Origin: Poa pratensis
Taxonomy: Eukaryota > Streptophyta > Magnoliopsida > Poales > Poaceae
NCBI GenBank assembly: GCA_947311845.1
Contig: CAMZMU010000071.1
Location: forward strand, 23,783,236-23,847,235
Length of the DNA stretch: 64,000 nt
Reading direction: 5' to 3'
Of the stretch, positions 39,758 through 50,891 are shown one piece after another. The translations under genes and the position numbers were made by a program. A model generated the notes under the pieces. That model saw only the letters and a program-made list of their open reading frames with translations. It searched no databases and was not told the DNA's origin. The stretch's first letter is position 1; each line of letters begins with the position of its first letter.

Positions 39758-40513
39758 TGATGAGGACATGGCTGCCTTGGATACATACACGGGACAACTT
39801 TCTGTGTTAAGTGTCAAAGCAACAGGAGAAGCAACTCCAAGCCTACGTGATTACATCGACATGCACCCTACCTACAGGAGCATTGCAATGCATGCTGCTG
39901 CATGCCCTTCCGTCAAATACATGCAATGCTCAAGCTGGTGGGGCCCTGCACATGCGGTGCATGCAACCAAGACGTCAAAACCCAAGGAAGAGTTAGGCCC
40001 AGCTTCACGTGAGAAGACTAGGACCGATCGATGCATGCATCCTGACCGTGCATGACATGGATGGATCCTGCCGCCGCCGCAGCGCCTCTGTCCTAAATAA
40101 ATAGTCAGTTTCGGATTAGGGTTAGATGGGGTTTTGTTTAGAGAAGTTTAGCTCCTGCTATTTTTTATTTGTCTACACTCGTAGTGGCTAGTGCGACCGT
40201 CAAGATAATCTTTCGGAACCCCAACTTTGTGTTTGAGATTATTATTCATCCAGCATATCCGCAATTTCAGATTGCTTACGCTATTGTTTTCTTGCTTGTT
40301 CTTGATTTGCATGCAGGAAAAGTCCTTCGTGGACAGGTTGATCGTGCCGTTGGCTCGGTTGATAACATCGTGGAGTTGGTTCAATGATTGCCGTGGATAT
40401 CAGTCGTGTACGGTTCTCCCTATACGGTTGGTAGCCGAATCGTGAGAGTCAAATCCTACAGAAATCATAGTTATCCTCTCTCATCGAAAGATCGGAAACC
40501 CTAGAGCACATCA
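39758..40513 (+). repeat. 5' LTR of element C (756 bp)
   Basis: Direct repeat of 43761-44514. Differences are few, including an extra GGA near 39826. Confidence 0.92.
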
Positions 40514-40515
40514 AG

Positions 40516-40527
40516 TGGTATCAGAGC
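40516..40527 (+). promoter_or_regulatory. Primer-binding site of element C (tRNA-Met type)
   Basis: TGGTATCAGAGC starts two bases inside the 5' LTR and matches the initiator methionine tRNA end used by many plant LTR elements. Confidence 0.85.
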
Positions 40528-41643
40528 TACAGTTGATCGGTGAGAGATTTACAGTTTTTTTTTTAGATTAGATTTGTTTTCATTACCTACAGTCCACAAA
40601 AAGCCAAAAAAAAAAAGATTAGTTCATCCTTTTACCTATCTTTTTTTAGCCGTAGCAATTTTTGCATCTAGTATTTGGATCGTTGAATTTTTCGTTGCAT
40701 TCATCCTAGATCTAGTGCTGGTTTAGATCAGTTTGGGTTAGAATCGTCTAGCAGATCACACTATTTTTTTTTCCCCACCCGAAGCAACTCTCCGCTGCAA
40801 TTTCTCTCCGTACCGGAAAATTCAGTCGATCACACCACGCACGCACTGCTTTTGCTTGTCACGCCGCCCGCGAAACATCAGTTCGAATAATATTATCACC
40901 ATCTGTGCTGCGTGGAGTCGTTTGATTCGAGGCGAGCTAGACACACGCGATAATCTAGACATCATCCGGCCTGTGTCTGTCCGGCCGCGTTGCTTGCAGA
41001 TCGATCTCCAACTCTCAGCCAGCTCTAGCACAGCAATTTCCAGGAAACATCGATCTTTTTTTCCTGATTGTGGCATAGTTTCTGTACGTTTATTTTGCTA
41101 GTAACCGGTTTGTAAAAAAAAAAGAGAAAAAAAAATACAGGCCGGCTACCATCCCAGTGAGTTTTGTTTGGCTGTCACGAGAGTTCTCATACTGGACAAT
41201 TTCTTTTGGCTGCACCATACGCTTGTCTGATATCCTGCTTTTGAGTAATTATTTGTACTTCACTTATACCTAGCTAAATAGAGCTATCACTTTCTTCTTT
41301 CACTTTCCGACACTTTTGTTTCAGTATCTGAGTTAGATTGTTTTCTCTCTTGCTAGTCGACTGCCAGCACTAGTTAGGAGTTTGAACAATTATTCAACTT
41401 TGCATTGCTTTTTGCTAAATTGTGCCACTAAATTGTGAGTTGAGGAAACCATACCCAAACTATATCTTTCTACCAATCAGTTTACAGGGTCCGACATTAC
41501 TGATTCCTGGTTATCGCTCCATCCAATCTCCATAACGAGTAAGAATTTGATACTAAGCCTGATTTTGTGAGTTTTTTCTCCTCCACGTCCTACTAGTTGA
41601 TAGGGATTATACTTCTGTGGTATTTCTCTCTTTTGTGCTAACC

Positions 41644-44055
41644 ATGTCAGGAAATGAACTTACACTGGAGGGCCTCACCGAGGACGTGAAGGTCACTAGC
41701 GAGCGTCTTGCTCAGCTTGAAAATGCCCAGATTGTTGTTGAAGGGAGACTCAAAGCCATTGAGGATGCACAAGATGTCTCCAACACACGGCTACAAGATA
41801 TCTTGGCACGTCTTGACGAGTTGCGAGTTGCGCCTCCCGTCGACAACACCGCGGCTACTCGGCATTCCACCGGCGGTCCCGTTGGTTCACGAGCTCGGCG
41901 TGTGGCTTTCGGTGACCCACAACACCCTGCTAGTGCCACCGATGCCGGACATCATGATGAACAAGGAGACAACTATGAGGAGTATGCCGGTGACACCGAG
42001 GATGACCATCGAGTTAACCATCACAACACCCGTGATCGTCGACAATTGCACTTCAACCGTCAAGGTATGGGAAGAGATCAACACCGACATGAGGTTCGAG
42101 GCATTGACCACTCTAGTGCTAAAATTAAATTAACAATCCCTGCTTTTAATGGTAAATATAATCCTGATGATTACCTTGATTGGGAACTTTCAGTTGAACA
42201 AAAATTTGCATGTCATGATATTCCTGAAAATCAACGAGTTAAATCTGCTACTAGTGAATTTACACACTTTGCTTCTATTTGGTGGAGTGAGTATTGTCGT
42301 ACTAATGAGAACAACATACCTACTACTTGGGATGCTTTAAAACGGGCTATGCGACAACGTTTTGTTCCTTCATATTATGCTCGTGATAAACTAAATGAAT
42401 TGACACGTTTAAAACAAGACAATAAAACTGTAGAGGATTATTATCAAGAACTGCAAACTGGCTTATTGCGTTGTGGATTAGTTGAAAATGAAGATGCTAT
42501 GATGGCTAGATTTTTAGGTGGTTTGAATCGTGAAATACAGGATATATTGGATTATAAAGATTACAATTCTATCACTCGTTTGTTCCATTTTGTTTGTAAA
42601 GCTGAAAGAGAAGTGCAGGGACGACAAAACAAGGGACGAGGAAATTTTTCTGCAGGTCGTAGCACATCATGGATACACACTCCTACTGTCCCGTCCGCTC
42701 GTGAGTCTACACCGGTTGTATCCAACAACGGTACAAATTCAGCAACAAAAACAACCACACAAGAACCCATGAAGAGCTCTTATTCGACCGCCTCTACGGG
42801 ACGCACAACGGACATCGAATGCCATGGCTGCAAAGGACGCGGTCACATGAAGAGGGATTGCCCAAATAAGCGAGTACTAATTGTGCGAGAAAATGGTGAG
42901 TACTCTTCTGCTAGTGATTTGGATGAAGATACATATGCTATGCATTCAGCTAATCATGTAGGTGACAATGATGATCCTGAGCCGGAGGACATATGCGATG
43001 CTTCTATGGCGGATAAATACCCAAGCCTTGTCACCATGCGAGTACTTAGTGCACAAGAGGGGAATTCTGAATTGCATCAACGTCATAATCTTTTTCAAAC
43101 CAAATTTGTTGTCAAAGAAAATTCAGTTCGTGTCATCATTGATGGGGGGAGCTGCAATAATTTGTCAAGTATAGAGATGGTGGAGAAGTTGTCTCTCACT
43201 ACTACACGACACCCCCGTCCATACTACATCCAATGGCTCAATGAGTGTGGTAAGTTGAAGGTAACACGTCGTGTTAGAGTGCATTTTACACTTGGTTCTT
43301 ATCATGATTATGTTGATTGTGATGCCGTTCCTATGCAAGCATGTTCTTTACTGCTCGGTAGACCCTGGCAATATGATAATAGTGTTATTCATCATGGTAG
43401 ATCGAATTCATACACTCTCATGTTTGAAGGAAAAACAATTAACTTATTGCCTATGACTCCTGATCAAATACTAAATGATGAAAAAGTAAAAGCACATGGT
43501 GAGGGGAAGGGAGGTAAAAATAAAATTGAGCAAGATACTCCTACAAATCATATAGAGACGAAATATAGTATGCTTGCTATAAATTCAGAATTTGGTACAT
43601 CGAGTGTTTCACTTTCTGATTTGGATTATCGTTTGTGTAACCCACATGAGCTAACATTTTCACCAGAGAATATATATGCTGCACCTCGTTTTGGCTTGCT
43701 CTATGATGGGTTTCAGGTTGATGAAAGTCGAGGACGACTTTGTTTTCAAGGAGGGGAGCATGATGAGGACATGGCTGCCTTGGATACATACACGGGACAA
43801 CTTTCTGTGTTAAGTGTCAAAGCAACAGAAGCAACTCCAAGCCTACGTGATTACATCGACATGCACCCTACCTACAGGAGCATTGCAATGCATGCTGCTG
43901 CATGCCCTTCCGTCAAATACATGCAATGCTCAAGCTGGTGGGGCCCTGCACATGTGGTGCATGCAACCAAGACGTCAAAGCCCAAGGAAGAGTTAGGCCC
44001 AGCTTCACGTGAGAAGACTAGGACCGATCGATGCATGCATCCTGACCGTGCATGA
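41644..44055 (+). CDS. Gag-protease-like polyprotein of element C, running into the 3' LTR
   Basis: One uninterrupted frame of 803 codons. I start at ATG 41644; the frame is open further upstream but without an ATG. Residues about 10-70 look like a coiled coil. Residues about 158-340 are a Retrotrans_gag domain (WWSEYCR, FVPSYYARDKLNEL). A CCHC zinc knuckle, CHGCKGRGHMKRDC, lies at about 393-406. A retropepsin-like segment follows: IIDGGSCNNLSS near 498-509 and LLLGRPW near 568-574. Here the catalytic D-[ST]-G is DGG, so activity is doubtful. From residue 706 to the end the frame is encoded by the 3' LTR. No pol enzymes follow. The intact length is striking next to the broken frames of A and B, and could mean recent mobility helped in trans. 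Confidence 0.85.
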   Translation: MSGNELTLEGLTEDVKVTSERLAQLENAQIVVEGRLKAIEDAQDVSNTRLQDILARLDELRVAPPVDNTAATRHSTGGPVGSRARRVAFGDPQHPASATDAGHHDEQGDNYEEYAGDTEDDHRVNHHNTRDRRQLHFNRQGMGRDQHRHEVRGIDHSSAKIKLTIPAFNGKYNPDDYLDWELSVEQKFACHDIPENQRVKSATSEFTHFASIWWSEYCRTNENNIPTTWDALKRAMRQRFVPSYYARDKLNELTRLKQDNKTVEDYYQELQTGLLRCGLVENEDAMMARFLGGLNREIQDILDYKDYNSITRLFHFVCKAEREVQGRQNKGRGNFSAGRSTSWIHTPTVPSARESTPVVSNNGTNSATKTTTQEPMKSSYSTASTGRTTDIECHGCKGRGHMKRDCPNKRVLIVRENGEYSSASDLDEDTYAMHSANHVGDNDDPEPEDICDASMADKYPSLVTMRVLSAQEGNSELHQRHNLFQTKFVVKENSVRVIIDGGSCNNLSSIEMVEKLSLTTTRHPRPYYIQWLNECGKLKVTRRVRVHFTLGSYHDYVDCDAVPMQACSLLLGRPWQYDNSVIHHGRSNSYTLMFEGKTINLLPMTPDQILNDEKVKAHGEGKGGKNKIEQDTPTNHIETKYSMLAINSEFGTSSVSLSDLDYRLCNPHELTFSPENIYAAPRFGLLYDGFQVDESRGRLCFQGGEHDEDMAALDTYTGQLSVLSVKATEATPSLRDYIDMHPTYRSIAMHAAACPSVKYMQCSSWWGPAHVVHATKTSKPKEELGPASREKTRTDRCMHPDRA

Positions 44056-44514
44056 CATGGATGGATGCTGCCGCCGCCGCAGCACCTCCGTCCTAAATAA
44101 ATAGTCCAGTTTCGGATTAGGGTTAGATGGGGTTTTGTTTAGAGAAGTTTAGCTCCTGCTACTTTTTATTTGTCTACGCTCGTAGCGGCTAGTGCGACCG
44201 TCAAGACAATCTTTCGGAACCCCAACTTTGTGTTTGAGATTATTATTCATCCAGCATATCCGCAATTTCAGATTGCTTACGCTATTGTTTTCTTGCTTGT
44301 TCTTGATTTGCATGCAGGAAAAGTCCTTCGTGGACAGGTTGATCGTGCCGTTGGCTCGGTTGATAACATCGTGGAGTTGGTTCAACGATTGCCGTGGATA
44401 TCAGTCGTGTACGGTTCTCCCTGTACGGTTGGTAGCCGAATCGTGAGAGTCAAATCCTACAGAAATCATAGTTATCCTCTCTCATCGAAAGATCGGTAAC
44501 CCTAGAACACATCA
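43761..44514 (+). repeat. 3' LTR of element C (754 bp)
   Basis: Direct repeat of 39758-40513. Its first 295 bp also code for the end of the gag-type polyprotein. Confidence 0.92.
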
Positions 44515-44519
44515 GATTG

Positions 44520-44881
44520 TTCATTGTGTTTGTTTGTCTTGTCATTTTGATATGGGCTTGTTCCATATCCTGGGACAAGAGGTACCCCAGTTGACGCTCT
44601 TAATGATACTATTATTACTTACAATGATATTTAACTTGAACTTGTTTTGTTTCCTAAGATGAGTAACACATGGAGTAGGTACTTGTATTCAAGGGGCATG
44701 AGACTTTCAACTTGTACTTTGTCAAGCACACTACTCATATTTGTTTTCACTTTAAACTTAATCATTCAAGATGCTATGATAGGGGAATGAGAGCTTGACA
44801 CCAATGATTACCACATTACAATCATTAACTTAAGTAGAGAAGTTCAGAAGTTAGATGAAACTTATTCATGTTTTACCTCTA

Positions 44882-44916
<35 letters not shown>

Positions 44917-45249
44917 TTCCAAAGTGTCCACCTTTTATATTCAGATTTTCATCAATACTTTATGGCCATTATAGGATGTTCTTTCTTCTCATTATGCATA
45001 CATGTGATCCATAGTAATTTCTTTTATGTTTTACTTTGTGAATTATCATTGAACATCCTTGCATTGAATACTTGATATCACTTCATAAACTATCTTGCAT
45101 ATTGCTACTCCTTTTAAGAATGAATCATTTGACTCTATGTAGCAATAGTAATCATCATTAATATCCATTGATAGTATTAAAATGCAAAGTCCATATTAGT
45201 TTTATCACCTTCATACTCGAGGACGAGTATTGGTTAAGCTTGCGAATGT
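44520..45249. other. Remaining internal part of element B with polypurine end
   Basis: Non-coding. It holds an (AT)15 run and, just before the 3' LTR, CTCGAGGACGAG followed by AAGCTTG, matching the corresponding end of element A. Confidence 0.6.
44885..44914. repeat. (AT)15 microsatellite
   Basis: Thirty bases of perfect AT dinucleotide repeat. Confidence 0.95.
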
Positions 45250-46992
45250 TGATGCATGTAAAATGCATACATGAACTTTGCATTATTTTACTTATATTCC
45301 AGTCATATTTGCATCATATAAGGGTTATATCACTGTTTTATAATGATTTTTGGATTATTTCATGATTTTCCTATTTTTATGGAATTAACCCTGCGCAGGC
45401 AGAAAACCCTATTTTCCATATTTTAATGTTACAGGGACCCAAACGACGTCCAAATGACTTGGAAATTTATGAGCATCAGTTTTTGGATGGAAGAAGACTT
45501 GGGAGCGAAGGAAGCGAACAAGCGGAGGCCCGAGGCCCAAAAGAGGGTGGCCCACGCGGCCAATACCTGGGCCACGTGGGACCCACCATCTGGAGCCTCG
45601 AGGCTCCGTTGCCGTCGATCTTTTCGCCCACGACTCCGTCTTGACCTAAAACCGACTATAAAAATAGTCCCCGACGCCCTTCGGAAAGGAGCGCCGCAGA
45701 AACACAGAAACATCGAAACAGAGACCTGGAGTTGCAGATTGGAGGGGGAAACTCCGGCAGGGCGCTGCCGGCGTGGTCTCCATCTTCTCCAACGACTTCT
45801 CCACCGTCTCCATGATGAAGAGGGAGTAGTCCACCCCTGGACTATGGGTTTGTGGAAGTAACTTATGTATCTCTCTCTCTTGAGCTTCACTAATTAGTAC
45901 CGTATGAGCTGCTGAACATGATTACGGTCATCTATGTAATACCTTTGTGGTGGATCTTTTTATGAGTTAATATATGTTTGAGATTGCAATGGTTTTGTTT
46001 CAGTTATGAAAGTAGATGCATATTATGTACCCCGTTCTTATTTACTTGTCATGATCAAGCATGTTTATGAGAGCGTGTGAGGGGAAGGTGTGCATTAGTT
46101 GGAGTAACGGGGGTGGCTAGTGCAGTGAACGTGAGAGAAAGTTCTGCGATCCACTTGGGTGTTTTACCTTACTTTGTTGCCTCACTAGGGATAAAGAAAA
46201 ATACCATGCTACCGGAGATGTGGGTGTGACCATTGCCACTTCCTCCATGACTAGATCTAGCATGTTCTTATTTTAACTTCATGTCATGATACTTATTGCT
46301 ATACTCTGAGTTATCTTAATTACTGAGGTGTTATGATTTAGTTCGCATCTTGGTGGAGTATAAGATAGACTAATAACCAAAAGGTCTCTATGTTAGGACG
46401 TGATGCCCATATAATTATAACTTGTCATTAAACTATTGTGTTGCAATCTCATATGTCAACTCTAGTGTTCCATTGTCTACCACTTTATTAAAGAGAGAGT
46501 ACATTTGTGAAACCATGAACCCCGGTCCATTTTTAATCATAAGAAACACCTTTCCAACCACTTTTACCACTTTACCATTTTTTGCCATTTAAAAATACAA
46601 AAATACAAAAACACTTTTACATCTTGCATTCATCATATAAAACCCAAAAATATCATTTATCATTGCTACCACCATCCTTGCATATTTATTTACCACCACC
46701 GCATATTTATTTCTTGTTTGCATTGCATATTATCTTGATATCATTCTCACACCTTGTGCTTGACAACCACTAGGTGAGGTTGAGGACCAAAACATTTACT
46801 TTGTTTTGTAGGTAATCAAAAGAAGGATAGGAAAGATAAATCTTCACTACTGATTCCCCGAGAGTTCGATATTAAACCCTCGAGCCACCCCTCGTGGGGA
46901 AAACACGTCTTCCACTTACTACACACTCTGCACTTGGAGTCTCAACCTAACCCATTTACTTTTCACGCAGGTAACTACGTGAAGGGCCATCG
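45250..46992 (+). repeat. 3' LTR of element B (1,743 bp)
   Basis: Direct repeat of 34642-36387. Its last bases are CATCG where the 5' LTR has CATCA, so the canonical terminal A is changed to G, if the duplication is read as CGTTG. Confidence 0.9.
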
Positions 46993-46997
46993 CGTTG

Positions 46998-49600
46998 GCA
47001 AAATAAGATAATTCACCTGCGACAATTTCGTAGGGGATGGGTAAAAAATTTGGGTGAAGAGTGTAATAGGCAAAATATTAAATTGCAATTGCTGATTGAT
47101 GAGTTGAATATAAACGTTGAAACGTATCCATTAAGTGAAACCGAATATGCTGCAAAAAGGGATGCGGAAAAGTATCTGGCTAATCTAAGGCGCGGTGAAG
47201 AGATTAAATGAGCGACAACGCGCTAAAGTTAAACATGTTCAAGAAGGAGTAAATAATACTAAGTAATTTCATTTAATAGCAAATGGAAGCCAACCCAGCG
47301 CGCACGATGCCCTAGCCGCTGTCGCGCCCTCTCCCCCTCGCCGCCATTGCGGGCGGCAGCCCGGCCTGCCGCCTGCTGTTCGTCCATGTGCCCCATGGCC
47401 GGCCCTTGGTTTTCCTACTTATTTCTCGTTTTGTTTGCTCTCAGATCTAAATCCGTGCCGACCGCCTACGCCCTGGCATCCTCTGTGAGGTCGGGATGGG
47501 TCCCTGCTTTGTCGTCCTCCGCCCATGTGTTCTCCTCAACGGGACTCCATGCTTTGGCGGGTGTCTACCCGTCGCCCGTGCGACGATGTGGTGGGGATGG
47601 GACATGCGGGGTCTGGATCGTGGCGCTCCTTCGTTGGGGCGCCGGGATCCCGGTGCCTCGATTGTCTTGGATGGCACCAACATGATGCAGATTTGGAGGT
47701 GTGTCCAGGTTTGCTGGGGCGGCGCTCTGTTGGTGTGGCAGCGTCGCCTCTTGCAATAATGTCTCCCCGGCTTCAGCCCCATCTCGGCGGCGACATCGAG
47801 AGGCTTGTAGGAGTGGTATGGTTCTCGAGGACTTTTATGGCGGTGGCATTCCCCGGGTCGTCATGGAGCTTCATCTGCGGTCATGCCTTCCTCTTCGGCT
47901 CCGGGACCGATGTGGTCTTCTTGACCCATTCGGCGACTTCCCATCCGCAACCAACAACTTCAGGCTGACTCTGGGAGGAGCGGCAGCGGCGGCACGTCGT
48001 CGACACAATCTAGAGGTTGAAAACGAAGGGCGTCTCAAGGATCTCATTGTAATTTTCGTTTTTGTTGAGCTGCTTTGTACTATTCGGTGTTTCTTTTAAT
48101 TCCAGGGTCATTTTCACAAAAAAAGAAAATGGAAAGTATAAAAAAGAATTTTTTTGAACTAGAACAAGAGGAGGAAATGATAGTGGGACAGAAAAATCCG
48201 AGGGTTTTCATTACAGAATATTACAAAAATATATCTTGGGCACCGGTTGCTAATTCCTTTTATAATGAACGAGGACTTCAATATTGATTTGCCTCAAATT
48301 CCCTCCGAGGAAAATGAGATTCTCACATGCAACTTTAAAGAAAAGGAGGAGTTGGAAGCAATTTCGAATATGGAACCTAATAAAGCTCCACGACCAGATG
48401 GTTTCCATGCTTAGTTTTACTGGAAGTTTTGGGAGGTTATTAAGGGAGACTTAATGTCCATGTTGGCGCGGTTGCAAACGAGTTACCATTGTTTAAGCTA
48501 TGCTTTGGTATCATTACTCTCCCCCTGAAAACAATATGCTTCCCGAAATGAATAGTACACCTATTTGCTTGTTAAATATTAGTTTTCAAATATTTACTAA
48601 GGTTAGAACGAAATGTCTTACTTTAATTGTTCAGAAAGTGATTAAAAAAATACTTGATCGGCCTTCATACCTACCTGGAAGACTTATCTTAAATGGGGTA
48701 GTTGTTCCGCACGAAACTATACATGAAATTCATAGGGAAACAAATGAATGGATCAGAGTTCTTTTCAAAATAAATTTTGAAGAGACTTATGATAAGGTCA
48801 AGTGGTATTTTTTACAACAAATTTACGTATGAAAGGATTTTCACATAAGTAGTGTGTGTGGATGTGTTGCTAGGTTCATTCCGTGGGAAAGTGTAGGCAT
48901 TAGAGTGAATGATGACATCGGTCATTATTTTCAGACTTTGAAAGGCCCGAGACAAGGAGCCCCGCCATCTCATTTGCTTTTCAATATTGTTGCTGACGAA
49001 GGATAACTTGGTTAAACATCATTGGACTAGATGTACGAAGTGTGTGTTTTGTGTTTCAGAGGCATCAATATAACATCCGTTTATCTCACGCTTTTTTGTG
49101 AGATCAATTTGGCGTTTGGTTCATTTTACTTTTAATATCACCTCCAACTAATATTTTTAATATGTTTTATAGGAATGGGGTTGACAAGCACCACATTAGG
49201 ATGGTGTATGTGATTTTATTTGGGATGTTTGTAATTGTGAAATGATGTGATTTTTGACCAAACAAAAGTTGCTCATTTTTTGCAGGTTGTCAACCAAATT
49301 TTATATTTGATCCAAACATGGTCGCATCTTATGCCCGCCGAGAAGTGTGGACTTATGGATTCCGATTATGCTCAAATGATGTCGGTTGTTCGAGCTATCT
49401 TCGAGCAAGGTGGTTGGCGACATTCTAACGGAATACAAGATGAATGGGGTTGTCTTGTTTTCTATTTCCGTTTGCTGATCCAGGTCACCACTTTGAGTTT
49501 TTCGTTTTATAACTTCAAACTGTAAACTGAAAACTATGCAATAAACCGGGCTGTGTGCATCATTCTGATGCAGAGGCAGAGGAGATCCCCTTTTCGAAAA
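46998..49600 (+). pseudogene. Plus-strand LINE, decayed, split by later insertions
   Basis: From 46998 the frame reads LRQFRRGWVKN and later AKVKHVQEGVNNTKYFHLIA, the region ahead of the LINE RT. It resumes after a retroposed insert with FITEYYKN (48208), EPNKAPRPDGF (about 48370-48402) and FEETYDKVKW (about 48778-48807), then GPRQGAPPSHLLFNIV. Stops and frame changes occur, for example a stop right after PDGFHA. A LINE-type tail (gtgtgcatc, gatgcagag, ccccttttcgaaaaaa) ends it near 49600. Between about 49010 and 49500 no RT sequence is recognised, so part of pol appears lost or replaced. Confidence 0.8.
47281..48134 (+). mobile_element. Retroposed 0.84-kb sequence inside the LINE
   Basis: The insert 47289-48126 is bounded by AAATGGAA at 47281-47288 and 48127-48134 and ends with an A-rich tail. 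The LINE frame resumes on the far side. The inserted sequence is GC-rich at its start and has a 3' part typical of retroposed transcripts, but no domain was recognised in its frames. It could be a LINE-mobilised non-coding family or a processed transcript. Confidence 0.65.
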
Positions 49601-49683
49601 AATATACACGTTCTTGAAAAGGTCAACATGTCTTTATTCTACATCCCTAGACAGCACGCCACTGGAACAACCCTGTAAAAACC

Positions 49684-49817
49684 TACTCCCTCCGTTCGGA
49701 AAATGATGACTTCCATTTGTTCAAATACGAATATATCTATACTTGTAATATGTCTAGATACATCCGTATTTACTATTTAGACAAATAGAAGTCATCATTT
49801 TCCGAACGGAGGGAGTA
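49684..49817. mobile_element. Stowaway MITE, 134 bp
   Basis: Ends TACTCCCTCCGTTCGG and CCGAACGGAGGGAGTA are perfect inverted repeats with TA at each end. The arms extend inward (AAAATGATGACTTC with GAAGTCATCATTTT), so the whole can form a hairpin. Confidence 0.95.
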
Positions 49818-50891
49818 GCTTTTTGTAAAAACAACGGCAGGGAAGTCGTCAATGTTGACCAGAAGACGCCGACGACCGTGATTTGGAAAGATCGTACCAG
49901 AGAATGTAAGAAGGGCCAGAGCATAATCCGAACTCCAACAATACAAAGACAGGGGCGGAAAGGTCAGAAGTTTCCCAATGGAGCCTTACTGGATGTGCTT
50001 CATCGGCCGGAGATGGAGTTGGAAAACAAAAAAACATAATGACATCATCCCCTTCGGTGAACACTGCCACCATAGACAAACGCTAATTACGTCATACCTA
50101 GTGCCCGACGATCGAACTCGTCGATGCCACTCCAAGAAAGTATGTCGACCTATGAAGAACCGAGGAACCATTATTCTCATCATCACCGATGCCACAACTT
50201 CACCGGTGACGAAGAAGTCAATGACCCTACGAGACACCGACATGACACACATATCCACTCCCCCAACCCTCCCGACTATGTAGCGATTGGCTGAGGGCAG
50301 GGTACCCACGGCGGAACCACGGGTCGAGGGGAAGAGGGGGGGGGGGGGGGGGGTCATCTCTTGGTCGCAAATTTTAGAAAAAAAACGCTTCGGGTAATTT
50401 TCAATATGCTTCTTGACTGGACTTTTTTTCCGAGGTCTGTGTATGAAAATTGAAACCGATTTTTTGTATTAATGATATATTTTGTATCTATGCCAATTTC
50501 TTTTTGAATTTTTTCGTATCTTCTAGTGTGAGATTTTTATATTTAGAGCACCATAAGTACTGCAGTGGTCGGAGGAACGTTCTAAAAGTTCAATTCATGC
50601 ATGCAGTGTACCCATTTCATAACTGAACCAGTGAGAATCAGAATTGATGCAACTTGTTGATAGTCGCACATTATCACTCCATTTCCAGTTCACACCCGGA
50701 TGAATCGATTCTTCAATTCATCATATACCGCGTATAATACAGCTATGAGCACATTCAGTACAATCACTCCTATGTTTTTACACCACAAGAACAGGCAAAA
50801 CGGTTATACAACGGAAAAATAATGAAGAACTCGATCCCTATTATCGAGCCACGCTACTACTTGTCATCGATCAGTTCATCGGCGATCAGCC
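49818..50891. other. Intergenic and 3' flank of ICR, with an 18-G run
   Basis: No gene is seen. A run of 18 G lies at 50336-50353. The part near 50560-50891 is probably the 3' UTR and flank of the minus-strand ICR gene. Confidence 0.45.

Larger units (their letters stand above)
39753..44519 (+). mobile_element. LTR retrotransposon C, gag-only, nested in B
   Basis: LTRs 39758-40513 (756 bp) and 43761-44514 (754 bp) start TGATGAGGACATGG and end CACATCA. The target duplication GATTG flanks them at 39753-39757 and 44515-44519. The primer-binding site TGGTATCAGAGC (initiator tRNA-Met type) lies at 40516-40527. One long open frame fills most of the interior, with no RT, RNase H or integrase. The LTRs are very similar, which suggests a fairly recent insertion. 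Confidence 0.92.
34637..46997 (+). mobile_element. LTR retrotransposon B, non-autonomous Gypsy-type, 12.35 kb with nested insert
   Basis: LTRs at 34642-36387 and 45250-46992 are almost identical, and the target duplication CGTTG flanks them at 34637-34641 and 46993-46997. Inside are a primer-binding site, a broken gag frame and a protease frame, then non-coding DNA. Without nested element C the element is about 7.6 kb. No RT or integrase is present, so it would depend on a related element for movement. Confidence 0.9.
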
